This document shows, one piece after another, positions 1 to 8,610 of a DNA stretch of 64,000 nt (positions within the stretch are counted from its first letter, which is position 1; the number at the start of each line of letters is the position of its first letter). The notes beneath the pieces were generated by a model that was given only the letters and a program-made list of their open reading frames with translations, did not search any database and was not told the DNA's origin. Source of the DNA: Candidatus Ribeiella danica. Its GTDB lineage: Bacteria > Chloroflexota > Chloroflexia > Chloroflexales > Roseiflexaceae. A program made the position numbers and the translations under genes. The stretch spans positions 224,074 to 288,073 of the forward strand of contig JADKFS010000012.1 in NCBI GenBank assembly GCA_016717335.1, given 5' to 3'.

Positions 1-1125
1 ATGGGCCGCGCGCACTCGAACGCCTACCGGCAGGTCGCCGCGTTCTTCCCGGACGTGGCGCTCAAGCCGGAGATGACGGCGGTCTGCGGGCGCGACCGGG
101 CGGGAGCGCAGGGCTTTGCCGACCAGTTCGGCTGGCGGGGCGTCGAGACCGACTGGCGCACGCTGGTCGCGCGCGACGACATCGGGCTGGTGGACGTCTC
201 GACGCCGGGCGACACCCACGCGCCGATCGCGATCGGCGCGGCCGAGCACGGCAAGCACGTGTTCTGCGAGAAGCCGCTGGCAAACACGCTGGCCGAGGCC
301 AGGCAGATGGCCGCGGCGGTGCAGAAGGCCGGCGTGGTCGGCATGGTCAACTTCAACTACCGGCGCGTGCCGGCGGTGCAGCTGGCCAAGCGGCTGATCG
401 ACGAGGGCCGGATCGGCAAGATCTACCACTGGCGCGCGGTCTACCTGCAGGACTGGATCATGGACCCGAACTTCCCGCTGGTCTGGCGGCTGGACAAGAG
501 CACCGCCGGCTCGGGCACGCTGGGCGACCTGGGCGCGCATATCGTCGACCTGGCGCGCATGCTGGTCGGCGAGATCGGCAGCGTCACCGGGCTGACCGAG
601 ACGTTCATCAAGCAGCGGCCCAGGCTGGCCGGGACGACCGGCGGCCTCGGGGCGGCGGCCGGCAGCGAGATGGGCGAGGTGACGGTGGACGACGCGGCGC
701 TGTTCCTGACGCGCTTTCAGAACGGCGCGCTCGGCAGCTTCGAGGTCACGCGCTTCGCCAACGGGCGGGCCAACTACAACTCGTTCGAGATCAACGGCAG
801 CAAGGGCAGCATCGTGTTCAACCTGGAGCGGATGAACGAGCTGAACGTGCTGTTCGGCGACGACCCGCCCGAGGTGCGCGGCTTCCGCAATGTGCTGGCG
901 ACCGACGGCGGCGCGCACAAGTACATCGGCGCGTGGTGGCCGGCCGGCCACATCATCGGCTGGGAGCACACCTTCACGCATGGCGTCTACGACCTGCTCA
1001 ACGGCATCGCGGCCGGCAGCTCGCCCGCGGCGACGTTCGAGGACGGCGTGCGCTGCCAGGCGGTGCTCGAGGCGGTCGAGCGCTCGGCCGGCAGCGGCGG
1101 CTGGGTTGAGCCGGACTACTCGTAA
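1..1125 (+). CDS. Gfo/Idh/MocA-family oxidoreductase, 5' end cut by window
   Basis: NAD(P)-dependent sugar or inositol dehydrogenase family, cytosolic. The first visible residues (MGRAHSNAYRQV) match the family just after the dinucleotide-binding glycines, so the real start lies upstream and this ATG is probably internal. The family hallmark EKP occurs in VFCEKPLANT (about residue 90). A GDLGAH segment near residue 175 fits the C-terminal substrate-binding domain. About 374 residues are visible, close to full family length. It precedes a complete sugar ABC importer on the same strand, so it probably oxidises the imported sugar or a derivative. The substrate cannot be told from sequence. Confidence 0.9.
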   Translation: MGRAHSNAYRQVAAFFPDVALKPEMTAVCGRDRAGAQGFADQFGWRGVETDWRTLVARDDIGLVDVSTPGDTHAPIAIGAAEHGKHVFCEKPLANTLAEARQMAAAVQKAGVVGMVNFNYRRVPAVQLAKRLIDEGRIGKIYHWRAVYLQDWIMDPNFPLVWRLDKSTAGSGTLGDLGAHIVDLARMLVGEIGSVTGLTETFIKQRPRLAGTTGGLGAAAGSEMGEVTVDDAALFLTRFQNGALGSFEVTRFANGRANYNSFEINGSKGSIVFNLERMNELNVLFGDDPPEVRGFRNVLATDGGAHKYIGAWWPAGHIIGWEHTFTHGVYDLLNGIAAGSSPAATFEDGVRCQAVLEAVERSAGSGGWVEPDYS

Positions 1126-1127
1126 CG

Positions 1128-1281
1128 TGGGGCTTGGGGCTAGGGACTTGGGACTAGAGCCGAACAACCCCAAGCCCCAAACTCTTGTGCGTAGGTCGGA
1201 ATGCGGCCGATGCCAATCCAGCTTGGGACTAGAGCCGAACAACCCCAAGCCCCAAACCCCAAGTCCCTAGTCCCTAGTGAG
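1128..1281. repeat. Heptamer arrays with direct and inverted copies
   Basis: The spacer carries 7-bp units of the GTCCCTA / CCCCAAG type. One block (TTGGGACTAGAGCCGAACAA and following) occurs twice as a direct repeat near 1148 and 1223. The left GGGGCTAGGGACTTGGGACT arm is inverted relative to the right end, so the spacer can fold into a hairpin. No gene is seen here. Confidence 0.8.
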
Positions 1282-1367
1282 AAGGGGGTGATCACGCAGA
1301 TCGAACAGCGGCCCTCGTTCGCGATCGGTGCGGATTGCAGCAAAAATGCCACTTAAGGAGGAATGCA

Positions 1368-2765
1368 ATGGGGCGATACACCCGGTGGTTCACAGGTCTC
1401 GTCGTACTCGTGATGCTTGGCACATTGCTGGCCGCCTGCGGCGGCACGGCGCCCACGACGCCGGCGGCCTCTGCGCCGACGGCCGCGCCCGCTGCGGCGC
1501 CGGCGGCTAGCGGCAATGTCAAGGAGCTGACCATCCTCTGGGCGCAGTGGGACCCCTCGAACTACCTGCAGCAGCTGGTGAAGGACTACAAAGACGTGGC
1601 CGGCGTGGATGTCAAAGTTCTCCAGGAGCCGTGGGGCACCTTCGGCGACCGCTTCTTCACCGAGATGGCCGGCAAGGGCACGTCCTACGACATGGTGGTG
1701 GGCGACAGCCAGTGGCTGGGCCAGGGCGCGACGCAGGGCCACTACCTCGACCTGACCGACGTGTTCAACAGCGACCTGAACGGCAAGGCGCTGGCGCCGG
1801 CGACCGTGACGGCCTACGCCGAGTACCCCAAGGGCGGCGGCAAGTTCTGGGCCTACCCGCTCGAGGGCGACGCCGACGGCTGGGCCTACCGCAAGGATCT
1901 GTTCGAGGACCCGGCCGAGCAGGCGGCCTTCAAGACCAAGTACGGCTATGACCTGAAGATCCCCGAGACCTGGATGCAGCTGCGGGATATCGCCGAGTTC
2001 TTCACGCGGCCCGACAAGAACCTGTACGGTCTGTCGATCTACACCCAGAAGGACTACGACGCGATCACGATGGGCTTCGAGAACGTTATGTTCAGCTGGG
2101 GCGCCGACTGGGGCGACTTCTCGACCTACAAGGTCGACGGCGTCCTGAACTCGAAGGAAGGCGTCGACGCGCTCGACTTCTACAAGAGCCTGTACAAGTT
2201 CGTGCCGCCCGGCAGCAGCAACGACTTCTTCCAGGAGGTGAACAACAAGTTCACCGCCGGGCAGGTGGCGATGGGCATGAACTACTTCGCGTTCCTGCCG
2301 GCGCTGGCGAACAAGGCCAGCAACCCGTTCGCCGACAAGACCGGCTACTTCTCGAACCCGAAGGGCCCGAGCGGCAAGAGCTTCGCGGCGCTGGGCGGCC
2401 AGGGCATCAGCATCATCAACTACATCAGCGACGAGCGCAAGCAGGCCTCGATGGCCTTCCTGAAGTGGCTGGCCAAGGACGACACGCAGAAGAAGTGGGC
2501 CCAGCTGGGCGGCTACACCTGCAACAACGCGGTGCTGAACTCGGATGAGTTCAAGAACGCCACGCCGTACAACGCGGCCTTCGCCGATACGATGCAGAAG
2601 GTCAAGGACTTCTGGGCCGTGCCGGTCTACTCCGAGATGCTCCAGGTCTCGCAGACCAACCTGCACAACTTCGTCGTGGCCGACCAGGGCACCGCCAAGG
2701 AGGCGCTGGACGACATGGCTAAGAAGCACGAGGAGACCCTCAAGAAGGCCGGGCTGCTGAAGTAA
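1368..2765 (+). CDS. Sugar ABC transporter substrate-binding lipoprotein
   Basis: Extracellular solute-binding protein family 1 (465 aa), the ligand-capturing part of a carbohydrate importer, lipid-anchored outside the membrane. The ATG at 1368 is chosen because AAGGAGG lies 7 bases upstream. An in-frame TTG at 1335 has no such site. The N-terminus has a basic/hydrophobic signal ending in lipobox LLAAC, followed by a low-complexity TPAASAPTAAP linker. The rest fits the type I/II periplasmic-binding fold (ELTILWAQWDPSNYLQQLVKDY is cut here to its start, ELTILWAQWD). The permeases and ATPases of the same system follow directly. Confidence 0.93.
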   Translation: MGRYTRWFTGLVVLVMLGTLLAACGGTAPTTPAASAPTAAPAAAPAASGNVKELTILWAQWDPSNYLQQLVKDYKDVAGVDVKVLQEPWGTFGDRFFTEMAGKGTSYDMVVGDSQWLGQGATQGHYLDLTDVFNSDLNGKALAPATVTAYAEYPKGGGKFWAYPLEGDADGWAYRKDLFEDPAEQAAFKTKYGYDLKIPETWMQLRDIAEFFTRPDKNLYGLSIYTQKDYDAITMGFENVMFSWGADWGDFSTYKVDGVLNSKEGVDALDFYKSLYKFVPPGSSNDFFQEVNNKFTAGQVAMGMNYFAFLPALANKASNPFADKTGYFSNPKGPSGKSFAALGGQGISIINYISDERKQASMAFLKWLAKDDTQKKWAQLGGYTCNNAVLNSDEFKNATPYNAAFADTMQKVKDFWAVPVYSEMLQVSQTNLHNFVVADQGTAKEALDDMAKKHEETLKKAGLLK

Positions 2766-2766
2766 G

Positions 2767-2852
2767 TTCTAGGTTTTGAGTTTTGAGTTTTGAGTTTCCC
2801 GCGAGACTCAAAACTCAAAACTCAAAACTTAAAACTCAAAACTTAAAACTGA
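2767..2852. repeat. Heptamer inverted array (TTTTGAG / CTCAAAA)
   Basis: Three TTTTGAG units, a short loop (TTTCCCGCGAGA) and then five or more inverted units of CTCAAAACT type. The whole spacer can fold into a long AT-rich stem. It ends about 14 bases before the permease start. Confidence 0.9.
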
Positions 2853-2866
2853 GAACTGGTTGCACT

Positions 2867-3808
2867 ATGTTTCAAGCAAAAGACCAGGAGCGCGCGATCG
2901 ACAGCAGCGTTGCCGGCCGCCCGCCCTCGGCGCGCTCGCTCAGCGATAACACGCTGAAGAATCTGTTTCTCTGGCCGACGCTGGCGCTGCTGATCGCCTT
3001 CAACATCTTCCCGCTGCTCTACAGCCTGTACCTGAGCTTCACCGACTACTCGGCGATCGCCAACCGGGCGCCGGTGTGGGTCGGGCTGCAGAACTATCGC
3101 GATATCCTGAACGACACCCAGCTGTGGATCTACTTTCGCAACACCGGGCTGTACGTGCTGCTCTCGGTCGCGCTTGAGACGCTGGTCGGCTTCGGGCTGG
3201 CGCTGCTGCTGCGCAATAAGTTCCGCGGCAGCGGCGTGATCACCACGCTGATCCTGATCCCGATGATGTCGTCGCCGGTGGTGGTCGGGCTGTTCTGGAA
3301 GCTGATCTTCAACCCCGGCTTCGGCATCTTCAACTATCTGCTCGGCTTCCCGGCCGGCCGCGGGCCGGACTGGCTCTCGTCCAGGGGCCTGGCGCTGTGG
3401 GCGGTGGTGATCGTCGACGTCTGGATGTGGGCGCCGTACGTGATGCTGCTGTGCCTGGCCGGCCTGAGCGCGATCCCGGACTACCTGTACGAGGCCGCCG
3501 AGATCGACCGCGCCAGCGCGCTCTACACGTTCTGGCGGATCACGCTGCCGCAGGTCGCGCCGCTGCTGCTGATCGCGGTGCTGTTCCGCACGATCGAGGC
3601 GTTCAAGACCTTCGACCTGGTGATGGGGCTGACCGGAGGCGGCCCCGGCGACAGCACCGAGCTGGTGGCGGTCGACCTGTACCGCCTGGCCTTCCTGGGG
3701 CAGTTCAACACCGGCAAGTCCAGCGCGCTCGCCTATATCGTGCTGGTGATCATCACCGGCGTGAGCAATATCTACGTGCGGTATCTGAATAAGATCAAGG
3801 AAGGGTAG
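2867..3808 (+). CDS. Sugar ABC transporter permease, MalF type
   Basis: First inner-membrane permease of the importer (313 aa). The ATG at 2867 follows the intergenic repeat; the in-frame ATG at 2783 would translate repeat DNA and is rejected. After a cytoplasmic N-terminus there are about six hydrophobic segments, starting with LFLWPTLALLIAFNIFPLL. The EAA loop that docks on the ATPase is visible near residue 210 (EAAEIDRASALYTFWRITLP). It pairs with the permease at 3960. Family and role are clear; the sugar is not. Confidence 0.93.
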   Translation: MFQAKDQERAIDSSVAGRPPSARSLSDNTLKNLFLWPTLALLIAFNIFPLLYSLYLSFTDYSAIANRAPVWVGLQNYRDILNDTQLWIYFRNTGLYVLLSVALETLVGFGLALLLRNKFRGSGVITTLILIPMMSSPVVVGLFWKLIFNPGFGIFNYLLGFPAGRGPDWLSSRGLALWAVVIVDVWMWAPYVMLLCLAGLSAIPDYLYEAAEIDRASALYTFWRITLPQVAPLLLIAVLFRTIEAFKTFDLVMGLTGGGPGDSTELVAVDLYRLAFLGQFNTGKSSALAYIVLVIITGVSNIYVRYLNKIKEG

Positions 3809-3809
3809 G

Positions 3810-3917
3810 CGTTGAACGCTGAACGCTGAACGCTGAACGTTGAACGTTTGAACGTGAACGTTGGAACGTTGGAACGTTGAACGTTGAACGTTGGAACGTT
3901 GGAACGTTGGAACGTTG
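3810..3917. repeat. Array of TTGAACG / TTGGAACG units
   Basis: More than ten direct units of 7 or 8 bp (TTGAACGC, TTGAACG, TTGGAACG), followed by a short GCCGACTGCC-type piece. It begins at the stop codon of the upstream permease and fills most of the spacer. The same unit recurs at 10790, 16163, 17237, 17390, 25287 (inside proS), 59900 and 60113. Confidence 0.9.
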
Positions 3918-3959
3918 CCGACTGCCAGCTGCAAGCTGCCGAGCGCCAAAGGGTGTGAT

Positions 3960-4907
3960 ATGCCGAAAGTCGAGAATGTCCGGCGCGCACGCGCGATCAA
4001 GTCCATCCGCGCCGTCGTGGCGGTGATCGTCTGCGTGATCTTCCTGATCCCGGTGATCTGGATGCTGATGACCGCGTTCAAGCCGCAGAAGCAGGTCGTC
4101 ACCGTGCCGCCGACGGTCTTCTTCACGCCGAGCCTGGAGGGGTTCGTCAACCTGTTCTACCAGCGCAGCGCGCTGCCGCAGAGCCAGATGGCCGCGCTCG
4201 AGCAGCGCACCGACCTGACGATGCCCGAGCGGGTCGCGCTGGGCGAGGGGCAGTCGATCATCGGGCCGAGCCAGTATGTCGGCCGCCTGGTGAACTCGGT
4301 GATCATCGCGGCCGGCTCGACCGCGCTGGCGATCGTGCTCGGCGTGCTGGCGGCCTACGCGTTCAGCCGCTTTAAGGTGCGCGGCCAGGCCGACCTGCTG
4401 TTCTTCATCCTGAGCACGCGCATGCTGCCGGCGGTGGTGGTGACGATCCCGATCTTCCTGATGTACCGGCAGCTGGGCCTGTACGACACCCACATCGGCC
4501 TGATCCTGCTGTACACGGTGTTCAACCTGTCGCTCTCGGTCTGGCTGATCAAAGGGTTCATGGACGAGATCCCGCGCGAGTACGAAGAGGCCGCGCTGGT
4601 CGACGGCTACAGCCGCTGGCAGGCGTTCACCAAGATCGTGCTGCCGCAGGCGATCACCGGCATCGCCGCCACGACGGTCTTCTGCCTGATCTTCGCCTGG
4701 AACGAGTACGCCTTCGCGCTGATGCTGACCAGCCAGCGCGCGCGCACCGCGCCGCCCAGCATCCCCTCGCAGCTCGGCTCGGGCGGGATCGAGTGGTCGG
4801 CGATCGCGGCCGGCTCGCTGCTGTTCCTGATCCCGGTGGTGATCGTGGTGTTCGCGCTGCGCAACCATCTGCTGCGCGGGATCACGTTCGGTGCGATCCG
4901 CCAGTAG
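3960..4907 (+). CDS. Sugar ABC transporter permease, MalG type
   Basis: Second permease of the importer (315 aa), carbohydrate-uptake transporter-1 family. The ATG at 3960 is the first one after the repeat array. The N-terminal membrane segment is AVVAVIVCVIFLIPVIWMLM. The EAA loop is EEAALVDGYSRWQAFTKIVL (about residue 215). Between the first and second membrane spans there is a soluble loop of about 70 residues (QRSALPQSQMAALEQRTDLT and on), a common place for length variation in MalG proteins. It forms the channel with the product of the gene at 2867. Confidence 0.93.
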   Translation: MPKVENVRRARAIKSIRAVVAVIVCVIFLIPVIWMLMTAFKPQKQVVTVPPTVFFTPSLEGFVNLFYQRSALPQSQMAALEQRTDLTMPERVALGEGQSIIGPSQYVGRLVNSVIIAAGSTALAIVLGVLAAYAFSRFKVRGQADLLFFILSTRMLPAVVVTIPIFLMYRQLGLYDTHIGLILLYTVFNLSLSVWLIKGFMDEIPREYEEAALVDGYSRWQAFTKIVLPQAITGIAATTVFCLIFAWNEYAFALMLTSQRARTAPPSIPSQLGSGGIEWSAIAAGSLLFLIPVVIVVFALRNHLLRGITFGAIRQ

Positions 4908-4940
4908 TGGCGGCCTGGTTCGATCTGGCTAAGCACATAT

Positions 4941-5010
4941 GCTCACGCAGAGCCGCCAGGCTCGCAAAGCACGAACCTCTCTTCTTTGCGTCGTTGCGTC
5001 TCTGCGTGAG
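4941..5010. repeat. Inverted repeat in spacer
   Basis: CTCACGCAGAG near 4942 and CTCTGCGTGAG near 5000 are perfect reverse complements, with further pairing in the GCAAAG/CTTTGC region. This is a hairpin between the MalG-type permease and the small membrane protein. It resembles common intergenic hairpin repeats of environmental bacteria. No T-tract follows. Confidence 0.7.
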
Positions 5011-5032
5011 ATCGGTAGGATAGAGGGTGCAT

Positions 5033-5251
5033 ATGCAGGATAACTCGCCCACGGCGCCCGAGCCGGAGGCCCGGCCGCTGCCGCCGCGCCGCTCGTCGCG
5101 CCGCCTCCTGGAGCCGACGGCGATCGGGGTTATGGCGCTGGGGGCCGTGATGATGTTCCAGCCCTTCGCCAAGATCCTGTTCACCTACAGCTTCATCGTG
5201 TTCCTGTTCGGCACGCTGATGTTCATCGTCGTCAGCCACCTTTCCGAGTAA
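5033..5251 (+). CDS. Small two-span membrane protein in sugar ABC operon
   Basis: A 72-residue protein with a Pro/Arg-rich N-terminus (TAPEPEARPLPPRRSSRR) and two hydrophobic spans (IGVMALGAVMMFQPFAKILF, then YSFIVFLFGTLMFIVV). The ATG at 5033 has purine-rich AGGATAGAGGG upstream; the in-frame GTG at 5027 is the alternative. I do not recognise a family. Its place between permease and ATPase genes suggests a role at the transporter, but that is inference only. Confidence 0.65.
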   Translation: MQDNSPTAPEPEARPLPPRRSSRRLLEPTAIGVMALGAVMMFQPFAKILFTYSFIVFLFGTLMFIVVSHLSE

Positions 5252-5252
5252 T

Positions 5253-5325
5253 TTTAGATTGTAGATTGCAGATTGTAGATTTGGTCTCCGTCAATCTGCA
5301 ATCTACAATCTACAATCTGCAATCA
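5253..5325. repeat. Heptamer inverted array (GATTGTA / TACAATC)
   Basis: GATTGTA/GATTGCA units, a loop around TTTGGTCTCCGTC and then inverted CAATCTGCAATCTACAATC units. The predicted stem spans the whole spacer and stops 10 bases before the ATPase start codon. Confidence 0.9.
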
Positions 5326-5334
5326 GGACATCGT

Positions 5335-6405
5335 ATGGCCACCATCCAGCTCCAGCAGGTCGAGAAGAAATTCGGCGATGTGTACGCGGTCCAGCCCATG
5401 GACATGACGATCGGCGACGGCGAGTTCGTGGTGCTGCTCGGCCCCTCGGGCTGCGGCAAGACCACCACGCTGCGCATGATCGCCGGCCTGGAGACCGTCT
5501 CGGGCGGGAACATCCTGCTGAACGGGCGCAACGTGACCGGCCTGCGCGGCCGCGAGCGCGATATCGCGTTCGTGTTCCAGCTGTTCGCGCTCTACCCGCA
5601 CATGACCGTGCGCCAGAACATCGCCTTCCCGCTCGAGGCGCAGGGCGAGAGGCGCGACGAGATCGACCGGCGCATCGGCGATGTCGTGCGGCTGCTCGAG
5701 ATCGATCCGCTGCTGAACCTGCGGCCCGGCGCGCTCAGCGGCGGCGACCGCCAGCGGGTCGCGCTGGCGCGCGCGCTCGTGCGACGGCCGGCCGCGTTCC
5801 TGATGGACGAGCCGCTCGGCACGCTCGACGCCGACTTCCGCGAGACGATGCGCGCCGAGATCAAGCGGCTGCACCTGGTCCAGCACGCCACCACCGTCTA
5901 CGTCACCCACGACCAGGTCGAGGCGATGGCGATGGGCGACCGGATCGTGGTCATGTCGAACGCGGTCGTGCAGCAGGTCGGCACGCCCGGCCAGGTCTAC
6001 AGCGACCCGGCCAACCTGTTCGTGGCGCGCTTCATCGGCAGCCCGGGCATGAACCTGCTCGAAGGCCGCTATGCCGGCGGCGTAGTCGAGCTGCCTGGCG
6101 CGAACCGCTACCGCGTGCCGGATTCCTGGCGCGCGGCGCTGCCCGATGGCCCGCTGATCGTCGGCTTCCGGCCCGAGGCGGTGCAGGTGCGGCCGGATGG
6201 GCAGATCGCCGCGCGAGTCTACGCCGACGACCTGCACGGCGCCTACACCATGCTGCACCTGGCGCTGGGCGACGAAAACCTGATCGTGCACGCGCGCGCC
6301 GGCCGCGAGATCGCCTACCCGATCGACACGCCGCTGCGCTTCGACCTCGACTCGGAGCAGGTGCGCTTCTTCGACCCTGAGACGGAGCGAGCGATCGAGT
6401 TTTGA
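5335..6405 (+). CDS. Sugar ABC transporter ATPase (MalK/UgpC type)
   Basis: ATP-binding subunit (356 aa) of a carbohydrate importer, on the cytoplasmic face. Walker A is GPSGCGKTT (about residue 38), the Q-loop VFQLFALYPH, the signature LSGGDRQRVALARAL, Walker B AFLMDEPLG and the H-loop YVTHDQ. A C-terminal TOBE-like region follows from about residue 240. The signature reads LSGGD instead of the usual LSGGQ. The ATG at 5335 follows the inverted array; the longer in-frame reading from 5266 is repeat-derived. A second ATPase gene lies immediately downstream. Confidence 0.95.
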   Translation: MATIQLQQVEKKFGDVYAVQPMDMTIGDGEFVVLLGPSGCGKTTTLRMIAGLETVSGGNILLNGRNVTGLRGRERDIAFVFQLFALYPHMTVRQNIAFPLEAQGERRDEIDRRIGDVVRLLEIDPLLNLRPGALSGGDRQRVALARALVRRPAAFLMDEPLGTLDADFRETMRAEIKRLHLVQHATTVYVTHDQVEAMAMGDRIVVMSNAVVQQVGTPGQVYSDPANLFVARFIGSPGMNLLEGRYAGGVVELPGANRYRVPDSWRAALPDGPLIVGFRPEAVQVRPDGQIAARVYADDLHGAYTMLHLALGDENLIVHARAGREIAYPIDTPLRFDLDSEQVRFFDPETERAIEF

Positions 6406-6467
6406 GTTTTGAGTTTTGAGTTTTGAGTGAGGTCAACTCAGAACTCAAAACTCAAAACTTAGAACTG
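6399..6467. repeat. Heptamer inverted array (GTTTTGA / TCAAAAC)
   Basis: Four TTTTGAG units, a GAGGTCA loop, then inverted ACTCAAA units. The array starts at the 3' end of the upstream ATPase gene (its stop codon is part of the first unit) and ends just before GGAGGATCTGTG, the ribosome-binding site and GTG start of the next gene. Confidence 0.9.
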
Positions 6468-6475
6468 GAGGATCT

Positions 6476-7543
6476 GTGGCAAACGTAGCTCTACAAAACA
6501 TCACCAAGCGCTTCCGCCGCACCACCGCGCTGGATGGCGTCTCCTTCGACATCAAGGACGGCGAGTTCTTCGTGCTGCTCGGCCCGAGCGGCGCCGGCAA
6601 GACCACCACGCTGCGGATCATCGCCGGGCTGGAGCGCCAGGACGCGGGCAGCGTGCTGATCGACGAGGCGCCGGCCGACGAGCGCACGCCGGCGGATCGC
6701 GACGTGGCATTCGTGTTCCAGCAGTACTCGCTCTACCCGACCATGTCGGTGTACGACAACCTGGCCTTCCCGCTGCGCTCGCCGCTGCGCCGCACGCCCG
6801 AGCCGGAGATCAAGCAGCGCGTGACCGAGGCGGCCGAGAAGCTGCGGATCGGCCACCTGCTCGATCGCAAGACCGCGCGGCTCTCGGGCGGCGAGATGCA
6901 GCGCGTGTCGATCGGCCGCGCGATCGTGCGCGACCCACGCATCTTTCTGATGGACGAGCCGCTCTCGAACCTGGACGCCAAGCTGCGCGAGACGCTGCGG
7001 GTCGAGCTGAAGCACCTGCAGAAGACCCGCGCCAGCACGACGCTGTTCGTGACGCACGACCAGATCGAGGCGCTGACCATGGCCGACCGGATCGCCGTGC
7101 TGCGCGAGGGCCGGGTCATCCAGATCGGCACGCCGCACGACATCTACGACCGGCCGGCGACGACCTTCGTGGCCCAGCTGGTCGGCTCGCCGCGGATCAA
7201 CCTGCTCGAGGCCGGCCGTGAGAACGGCGCCATCCACGTGACCAGCAGCCAGATCCAGCTGCCGGCCGGCGGGCTGGCGGGCGACCTGCCGGCGCGGTTT
7301 ACGCTCGGCGTGCGCCCCGAGGACGTCCAGCCGCACAGCGACGGCGCGTATGCCGGCACGGTCGCGCTGGTCGAGCCGCTCGGCGTCGAGACGCTGGTGT
7401 ACATCAAGTCGGGCGAGCAGACGCTGGTCAGCACGATGCCCGGCATGGCCCGGCTGCAGCGCGGCAGCGACGTGCGCTTCAACATCGTCCGCGAGCGGCT
7501 GCACTTCTTCCGGCTCGACGGGCGGCGCGTAAGTAACCAGTAA
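6476..7543 (+). CDS. Sugar ABC transporter ATPase, second copy
   Basis: Second ATP-binding subunit (355 aa). Walker A is GPSGAGKTT, the signature LSGGEMQRVSIGRAI, Walker B IFLMDEPLSNLDAK and the H-loop FVTHDQIEALTMADR, with a TOBE-like C-terminus (LGVRPEDV). The start is GTG at 6476, with GGAGGATCT upstream. With the gene at 5335 it could form an ATPase heterodimer or serve as a spare. Two ATPase genes for one permease pair is a known arrangement in CUT1 sugar operons. Confidence 0.95.
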   Translation: MANVALQNITKRFRRTTALDGVSFDIKDGEFFVLLGPSGAGKTTTLRIIAGLERQDAGSVLIDEAPADERTPADRDVAFVFQQYSLYPTMSVYDNLAFPLRSPLRRTPEPEIKQRVTEAAEKLRIGHLLDRKTARLSGGEMQRVSIGRAIVRDPRIFLMDEPLSNLDAKLRETLRVELKHLQKTRASTTLFVTHDQIEALTMADRIAVLREGRVIQIGTPHDIYDRPATTFVAQLVGSPRINLLEAGRENGAIHVTSSQIQLPAGGLAGDLPARFTLGVRPEDVQPHSDGAYAGTVALVEPLGVETLVYIKSGEQTLVSTMPGMARLQRGSDVRFNIVRERLHFFRLDGRRVSNQ

Positions 7544-7593
7544 TCAGTAGTCAGTAGTCAGCTCGTCCGTCTGACTACTGACTGCTGACTACT
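7540..7593. repeat. Heptamer inverted array (GTAGTCA / TGACTAC)
   Basis: CAGTAATCAGTAGTCAGTAGTCAG, a loop around CTCGTCCGT, then CTGACTACTGACTGCTGACTAC: array, loop and inverted array. It begins at the stop codon of the upstream ATPase and ends just before GGAGGG, the ribosome-binding site of the epimerase-like gene. Confidence 0.9.
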
Positions 7594-7607
7594 CGTGGAG
7601 GGCTCAC

Positions 7608-8456
7608 ATGCAATTCGGCGTCAACACCTGGGTCTGGACCTCTCCGCTGACCGACGGCGAGCTGGCCGAGCTGGCGCCCAAGGCGGCCGAGATGGGGTTT
7701 GACTGGATCGAGCTGCCGATCGAGGCGCCGGGCGACTTCGACTACGCCCGCGCCGGCGCGATCGCGCGCGACTGCGGGCTGCGCGTGAGCGTGGCCGCCG
7801 CGATGGCGCCCGACCGCGACCTGATCCACCCCGACGAGGCGATCCAGGCCAGCGGCGTGGCCTACGTGCGCCACTGCATCGACGCCGCGCACGCGGTCGG
7901 CGCGACCAACCTGATCGGCCCGATCTACTCGGCGGTCGGGCGGGTCTGGCAGGCCAGCGCCGCGGAGCGCGAGCGCGACATCGCGCTGCTGGCCCGCCAG
8001 CTGCGCGCGCTGGCCGAGTACGCCGCCACGCGCGAGGTCGTGCTGTGCATCGAGCCGCTCAACCGCTTCGAGACCAGCCTGATCAACCTGGCCGCGCAGG
8101 GGGTCGAGCTGATCGACCGGGTCGACCACCCGAGCTGCCGGCTGATGCTCGACACCTTCCACATGAACGTCGAGGAGCGCTCGCTCGGCGACGCGATCCG
8201 CCTGGCCGGCAAGCGGCTGCAGCACGTGCACGCCTGCGAGAACGACCGCGGCGCGCCGGGCTCCGGCCACGTGCCGTGGGGCGACGTGGCGGCCGGGCTG
8301 CGCGCGATCGGCTACGACGGCCCGGTGGTGATCGAGTCGTTCACCAGCAAGGTCAAGAGCATCGCGCGCGCCGCCGCCGTGTGGCGCCCGGTGGCCGCGA
8401 CCCAGGACGACCTGGCGCGCGACGGGCTGGCGTTCCTGCGCGGCCTGCTGGGGTAG
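7608..8456 (+). CDS. Sugar epimerase/isomerase, D-tagatose/D-psicose 3-epimerase-like
   Basis: A 282-residue TIM-barrel enzyme of the AP-endonuclease-2/xylose-isomerase-like superfamily. The metal-binding pattern of ketose 3-epimerases is visible: Glu in CIEPLNRFET, Asp in LMLDTFHMN, His in HVHACEND and Glu in VVIESF. GSGHVPWGD fits the loop that closes on substrate. It probably interconverts ketoses or ketose acids of the imported sugar. The ATG at 7608 has GGAGGG 8 bases upstream. The exact substrate is inference. Confidence 0.85.
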   Translation: MQFGVNTWVWTSPLTDGELAELAPKAAEMGFDWIELPIEAPGDFDYARAGAIARDCGLRVSVAAAMAPDRDLIHPDEAIQASGVAYVRHCIDAAHAVGATNLIGPIYSAVGRVWQASAAERERDIALLARQLRALAEYAATREVVLCIEPLNRFETSLINLAAQGVELIDRVDHPSCRLMLDTFHMNVEERSLGDAIRLAGKRLQHVHACENDRGAPGSGHVPWGDVAAGLRAIGYDGPVVIESFTSKVKSIARAAAVWRPVAATQDDLARDGLAFLRGLLG

Positions 8457-8610
8457 AGGCGACGACTTGATCCAAGAATAGATCGCGCAGCGTTTCTTTT
8501 GGCGACGCGATAGCAGTGTGCAGTCGGCAGTACGACGGATGGCAGCACAACGGCAGCTCGCTCGTGCATCGTGGCTCAATGGTTTTGCTCACAGCTATAG
8601 GAGCAGACAT

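Noticed and set aside
1353..2729. 458-residue minus-strand open frame opposite the sugar-binding protein
   Set aside because: It is the antisense of a clear binding-protein gene. The high GC leaves long antisense frames open, and the composition (His/Val/Leu/Arg-rich) matches no protein fold. Similar antisense frames opposite the ABC, epimerase, treS and YyaL-like genes were dropped for the same reason.
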